Source of the DNA: Archangiaceae bacterium
GTDB lineage: Bacteria; Myxococcota; Myxococcia; Myxococcales; Myxococcaceae
DNA length: 7,830 bases
Reading direction: 5' to 3'
Assembly: GCA_023248915.1 (NCBI GenBank)
Contig: JAHFDQ010000106.1
Span: 5,378-13,207, forward strand
Position numbers and translations under genes: made by a program
Shown: positions 4,773-7,830 of the stretch, in pieces
Layout of the letters: every line of letters starts with the position of its first letter
How positions within the stretch are numbered: position 1 is the first letter of the stretch
Notes under the pieces: model-generated
Databases searched by the model: none
What the model was told of the DNA's origin: nothing
Seen by the model: only the letters and a program-made list of their open reading frames with translations

Positions 4773-7304
4773 ATGAGAGCGAAATGGGTGATGGTGGGCG
4801 TGGCCCTGGCGGCGGGGTGCCGCGAGTGCGGGTCGCCCTTGCGGACTCTGGCCCCGGCGAGACTGGCTGTGGACGTGACGTCGCTCGAGTTTTCGGCGAC
4901 CTTCGTCGGCGACTCTTCGAAGCGGACGGTGCACGTGAGCAACGGGGGACAGGTGAGCGCCGCACTCGACGTGGCCACCGACGCCCCCTTCGCTTCGACG
5001 CCGGGCACGCTGAGTGTTGCAGGGGGAGCGACCGAGAATGTCTCGGTGGAGTTCTCGCCGACGGCGCCGGGTGCCGCCGCCGGCACTTTGACCCTGGGCG
5101 CTCTGCTCGTGGAGTTGCGAGGAGAGGGGCTGGCGGTGCCGGAGTGCCGCGCGGACAATCCCTGCGCGCAGTCCGCCTTCGACCTGTCAGCGTCGGCCTG
5201 TGTCGAGACGCCACTTCCGGAAGGGGCGCCGTGCGGTGGCGCCTGTTTCCTCGCGGCGCAGTGCCAGGCCGGCCTGTGCGTGGGGCAGGCCAAGAGCTGT
5301 GACGACGGCAACGCCTGCACGACGGACGGTTGCGGGGACGACGGTTGCTCTCACTGGCCGGTGACTTGCCCCCAGCCGGCCAGCCCGTGCCGGGTGCCCA
5401 CCTGTGACGCGACGACAGGGTGCCACGACGAGGTGGGTCCTGACGGCACACTGTGCGGACCCGACCTCTGCACCGCCACGACAGCGGACGTGTGCATCAA
5501 CGGCAGTTGCGTACAGCGGACCCGGCCGGCCAGCGGGCGTTGCGTGAATACGTGGATGTCCGCGTACCTGCTGGACTCGTCGGGCTTCGCGCTTGCGTAC
5601 GACTCGGCGAGGAAGCGCGTCGTCCTCTTCGGCGGTGTCGATCCTCGCGGCCAGCTCTCCTCCGAAACCTGGGAGTGGGACGGGACGGCATGGGCGCAGC
5701 GGACGCCGGCGACCTCTCCGCCCGCGCGCACCTATCATGCAATGGCCTACGACGCCGCCCGGCAGCGCGTGGTTCTCGTCGGCGGGCTTGGCGGCTCGGG
5801 CCCCACGTCGGATATCTGGGAATGGGACGGGACGACGTGGGTGAAGCGATCAGCTGCGACACAACCGCCAAGGCGATTCTCCCATGCGATGGCCTACGAC
5901 GCGGCACGGCAGCGCACCATCCTGTTCGGGGGCCTCGACCTTCTCTCCACGGTCTTGTCGGATACCTGGGAGTGGGACGGGACGGCGTGGGCGCTGTGCG
6001 CGCCGCCGGCGGTTCCGCACGGCCGGTACGGGCACGGCATGGCGTACGACACAGCGCGGGAGCGCGTCGTCCTCTTCGGAGGCTCGGACGATCCGGCGTT
6101 GGTGAGCGCATTCGACGACACCTGGGAGTGGGACGGCAAGACGTGGATTCAGCGGCTGCCGCAGTCGTCACCTCCAGGTGGGGCCGCCTCCCTTGCGTAC
6201 GACGCCGCCCGTCACTTCGTCGTCCTCTTCGGCCGCGAAACGCCCCAGTCGCTCGTCGCTGGCGTTACCTGGGAATGGGATGGGACGGCCTGGTTGAAGC
6301 CGGCGCCCTTGGACTCCCCGACTGGGCGGTACGACCATGCCCTGGCCTACGATGCCGCCCGGCAACGCGTCGTCCTTCACGGAGGAACCGACGCCAGCTT
6401 GGAACCGTTGTACGACACCTGGGAGTGGGACGGGGCGGCGTGGTTGCAACGCATCGCCCTGCCTGTTCCGGCGATTCGATGGGGGCAGGCCGTGACGTAC
6501 GACGCCTCCCGGCACCGCGTCGTCCTCTTCGGCGGCTCGATGGGACTGACTCGCTTTTCGGACACCTGGGAGTGGGATGGAACGACGTGGACGTCGAAGT
6601 CACCTGCGGTGGCTCCGCCCGGGCGCAGCGACCACGCGCTTGCGTTCGATGACGCTCGCCAGCGCGTGGTCCTGTTCGGCGGAACGAGCGGAAGTGGCCT
6701 GCTCACCGACACATGGGAATGGGACGGCACCACGTGGACAGACCTGACGCCGGGGATATCGCCGCCTGGTTGGGAGACGACCGCGCTGGCCTACGACGCT
6801 GCCCACCAGCGCGTCGTCCTCTTCGGTGGCATCGGCAGGAATTCGAGTCCGGCCTCGGAGACTTGGGTGTGGGACGGGACGACCTGGGCGCGACAGACGC
6901 CCGCGACGTCCCCGCCAGCAAGGACCGATCATGCCATGGCGTACGACGCGGCCCGGCAGCGCGTTCTTCTGTTCGGAGGGTGGGGCGGCGGCGGCATCCT
7001 GCGGGACACCTGGGAATGGGACGGGACGACGTGGATGCCCCAGACGCCCGCGACGTCTCCTCCAGGGACCCATCTTCACGCCATGACTTTCGACACCAGC
7101 CGGCAGCTCGTCCTCCTCTACGGGGGTGAGGGCCCCGGCCAATCGTCAGCCCAGACGTGGGACTGGGACGGGGCGACGTGGACGCAGGAAACAACGGGGC
7201 TGTCTCCGCCGGCCGGGAGCGCCACCTCCAGCTTGACCTACGACGCCGACCACCAGCGTGCCGTCTTCTACAGTGGTTACGGGGTCTGGCAGCTTCTTCC
7301 TTGA
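4773..7304 (+). CDS. Putative lipoprotein: ASH-like domain, Cys-rich linker, 12-unit kelch-like propeller
   Basis: An 843-residue exported protein. MRAKWVMVGVALAAGC is a short type II signal with basic residues and a lipobox ending at Cys16; Ala rather than Leu at -3 is slightly off consensus. Residues 31-120 form an ASH/HYDIN-like Ig domain (SLEFSATFVGDSSKRTVHVSN ... SVEFSPTAPG ... LRGEGL). Residues 125-257 hold 20 Cys, including CDDGNACTTDGC, probably disulphide-bonded. From W261 to the end run kelch-like units of 49-51 residues: A-AYDAARQRVVLFGG, variable loop, DTWEWDGTTW, linker with SPPAR. (Y/F)D occurs 12 times (Y276 to Y823) and the WDG motif 11 times. No catalytic motif is visible. 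Myxobacteria have many such proteins; a role in surface binding or adhesion is inference. The ATG is supported by the signal peptide; a G-rich stretch (4762-4767) may be the ribosome site. The gene stands alone and converges on the MFS gene. Confidence 0.88.
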   Translation: MRAKWVMVGVALAAGCRECGSPLRTLAPARLAVDVTSLEFSATFVGDSSKRTVHVSNGGQVSAALDVATDAPFASTPGTLSVAGGATENVSVEFSPTAPGAAAGTLTLGALLVELRGEGLAVPECRADNPCAQSAFDLSASACVETPLPEGAPCGGACFLAAQCQAGLCVGQAKSCDDGNACTTDGCGDDGCSHWPVTCPQPASPCRVPTCDATTGCHDEVGPDGTLCGPDLCTATTADVCINGSCVQRTRPASGRCVNTWMSAYLLDSSGFALAYDSARKRVVLFGGVDPRGQLSSETWEWDGTAWAQRTPATSPPARTYHAMAYDAARQRVVLVGGLGGSGPTSDIWEWDGTTWVKRSAATQPPRRFSHAMAYDAARQRTILFGGLDLLSTVLSDTWEWDGTAWALCAPPAVPHGRYGHGMAYDTARERVVLFGGSDDPALVSAFDDTWEWDGKTWIQRLPQSSPPGGAASLAYDAARHFVVLFGRETPQSLVAGVTWEWDGTAWLKPAPLDSPTGRYDHALAYDAARQRVVLHGGTDASLEPLYDTWEWDGAAWLQRIALPVPAIRWGQAVTYDASRHRVVLFGGSMGLTRFSDTWEWDGTTWTSKSPAVAPPGRSDHALAFDDARQRVVLFGGTSGSGLLTDTWEWDGTTWTDLTPGISPPGWETTALAYDAAHQRVVLFGGIGRNSSPASETWVWDGTTWARQTPATSPPARTDHAMAYDAARQRVLLFGGWGGGGILRDTWEWDGTTWMPQTPATSPPGTHLHAMTFDTSRQLVLLYGGEGPGQSSAQTWDWDGATWTQETTGLSPPAGSATSSLTYDADHQRAVFYSGYGVWQLLP
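5586..7301 (+). repeat. In-gene array of about 150-bp kelch-like repeats
   Basis: Eleven complete units and a short twelfth. The Tyr/Phe of the (Y/F)D motif falls at residues 276, 326, 375, 425, 476, 526, 576, 625, 674, 724, 773 and 823, so the period is 49-51 codons throughout. Units differ at many synonymous sites, which points to old rather than very recent duplication. The linkers after units 1 and 9 (TPATSPPART-HAMAYDAAR) are the closest pair. Unit 5 has lost the second Gly of the FGG turn (LFGRE), and unit 6 has HGG. Confidence 0.9.
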
Positions 7305-7467
7305 AGCCTTCAATGAAGGCCGACAGGCCCTTCGACGGCGATGGCCAGACGGGGAAGGGCAGCCCCGACTGCGCGGCCTCGAGTTGCATGCCCGCCAGGG
7401 CGCCGGTGGGAAACGCTTCCTCGAGCAGTCCTCGGCGCCGGGCCATCGCCAGCGTCTTCTTCAGCAC
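7305..7467 (-). pseudogene. Coding-like orphan fragment, 3' end lost at the kelch gene
   Basis: The - strand frame from GTG 7467 reads LKKTLAMARRRGLLEEAFPT, then GALAGMQLEAAQSGLPFPVW and PSPSKGLSAFIEGFKEEA. Codons are strongly G/C at the third position up to about 7325, as in real genes here. No stop follows at the natural end: the frame runs on as antisense of the kelch gene to 6703, with composition that looks like shadow. The same frame is open upstream to the MFS stop (7525). I do not recognise the protein. The ending GLSAFIEGFKE has a faint likeness to the C-terminus of enoyl-CoA hydratases (EG-AAFLEKR), too weak to name it. The likely reading is a gene remnant whose end was replaced by the convergent gene. 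Confidence 0.4.
7306..7320. terminator. Hairpin just after the kelch gene stop
   Basis: GCCTTC-AAT-GAAGGC, a perfect 6-bp stem with a 3-base loop, begins one base after the TGA at 7302-7304. No T-run follows. Its position between convergent genes fits a terminator, but it also encodes part of the - strand fragment, so the palindrome may be chance. Confidence 0.3.
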
Positions 7468-7524
7468 GCCGGTGCGCTCGGGACAAACGGGCCGGCGGTG
7501 GGTGCGGTTGGCTTCGGCCCCGCT

Positions 7525-7830
7525 CTATGAGTCGTTCGCCAGGGCGTAGCGGGTGCCGAGCAGCACGACTGCTCCGCCCACGAGGACGGGCAGGGCGTTC
7601 ACCGCGATGGCCGTGCCGAGGCTGAAAGTCTGGCCGATCCAGCCGATGGCGGCAGGCGAGGCGGCGTCGCCGAGCAGGTGGATGAAGAGGATGTTGATGC
7701 CCACCGCGAAGGCCCGGAATGTCGGCGAGACCGCGTTGACGACGGCGGCGCTGAACGGGCCGTTGTTCAGGAACAGCGCGAACAGCGCGAGGAACAGCGC
7801 CAGGAAGAGCAGGGCGGGCGAGCGCGCGAA
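7525..7830 (-). CDS. MFS transporter, Spinster-like, C-terminal part (5' end outside window)
   Basis: The frame is open to the right edge, with 101 residues visible and a TAG at 7527-7525. The segment has three hydrophobic stretches: residues 6-29 (ALLFLALFLALFALFLNNGP), 40-64 and 69-93. Between the first and second is VVNAVSPTFRAFAVGIN, and the second contains ILFIHLLGDAASPAAIGWIG. R-FA-(A/G)-NI--IHLLGD--SP--IG is the loop 10-11/helix 11 signature of the Spinster-type major facilitator branch (sphingolipid or lysophospholipid transporters in animals; substrates mostly unknown in bacteria). These would be helices 10-12 of twelve, in the inner membrane. The C-terminal tail is short (RYALANDS). 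The gene converges with the kelch gene, with 220 bp between the stops. Confidence 0.82.
   Translation of the reverse strand, partial: FARSPALLFLALFLALFALFLNNGPFSAAVVNAVSPTFRAFAVGINILFIHLLGDAASPAAIGWIGQTFSLGTAIAVNALPVLVGGAVVLLGTRYALANDS

Noticed and set aside
4339..5451. 370-residue - strand open frame crossing remnant c and the start of the surface-protein gene
   Set aside because: Arg/Pro/Ser-rich antisense translation that starts inside one gene and ends in unrelated DNA; no domain seen.
5453..6652. 399-residue + strand frame inside the kelch gene
   Set aside because: A periodic shadow of the 150-bp repeats; it repeats because the real gene repeats.
5586..7301. CRISPR or non-coding tandem repeat array
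   Set aside because: The period is about 150 bp with protein-level conservation and synonymous differences, so it is a coding repeat.
6703..7304. Continuation of the - strand orphan frame into the kelch gene
   Set aside because: Past about 7305 the translation becomes Arg/Pro-rich antisense of the propeller, so only the part outside the kelch gene was kept.

Overview
The window is high-GC bacterial DNA with dense coding and strong G/C at third codon positions. It fits a myxobacterium or a close relative (Myxococcota/Deltaproteobacteria). The supporting signs are a System II (ResB/CcsA) cytochrome c maturation pair, a lipoprotein with an ASH-like domain, a Cys-rich linker of the C-DDGNACTTDGC kind and a long kelch-like propeller, and IS91-like transposase debris. 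The taxon is an inference from gene style, not from a marker gene.

Region 1 (1-2983, all + strand) is a tightly packed gene run. It starts with the C-terminal barrel of an Omp85/BamA-TamA type outer-membrane protein, cut by the window edge. Five bases later comes a CcsA-type haem-handling membrane protein with a GTG start, and this overlaps a ResB-type partner by 11 bases. The last two should form the haem export/ligation complex for periplasmic c-type cytochromes. The spacing suggests one transcript.

Region 2 (2984-4772) is an accessory scar. It holds three decayed C-terminal pieces of one IS91-like (Y2) transposase: one on + and two on -. The two on - share a 45-bp stretch with one mismatch. 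Between them on the - strand lies a DUF433 antitoxin / DUF5615 PIN-like toxin pair joined by a GTGA overlap. The toxin frame runs out of its own domain into one of the transposase pieces, then into an IS3-family OrfB tail, so the predicted protein is a three-part chimera.

Region 3 (4773-7304, +) is one large gene for an exported, probably lipid-anchored surface protein. It has a lipobox, an ASH/HYDIN-like Ig domain, a 20-Cys linker and a kelch-like array of about 50-residue repeats. The array has 11 complete units plus a last unit split between its two ends, which suggests 12 blades closed by a velcro strand. Its start codon lies only 40 bases from a transposase remnant.

Region 4 (7305-7830, - strand coding) holds a coding-like orphan fragment running into the kelch gene's 3' end, then the last three helices of a Spinster-like MFS transporter that continues beyond the window.

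No rRNA, tRNA, CRISPR array or phage gene was seen. The most unusual structures are the chimeric toxin reading frame and the 12-unit propeller. I found no convincing new multi-gene system.
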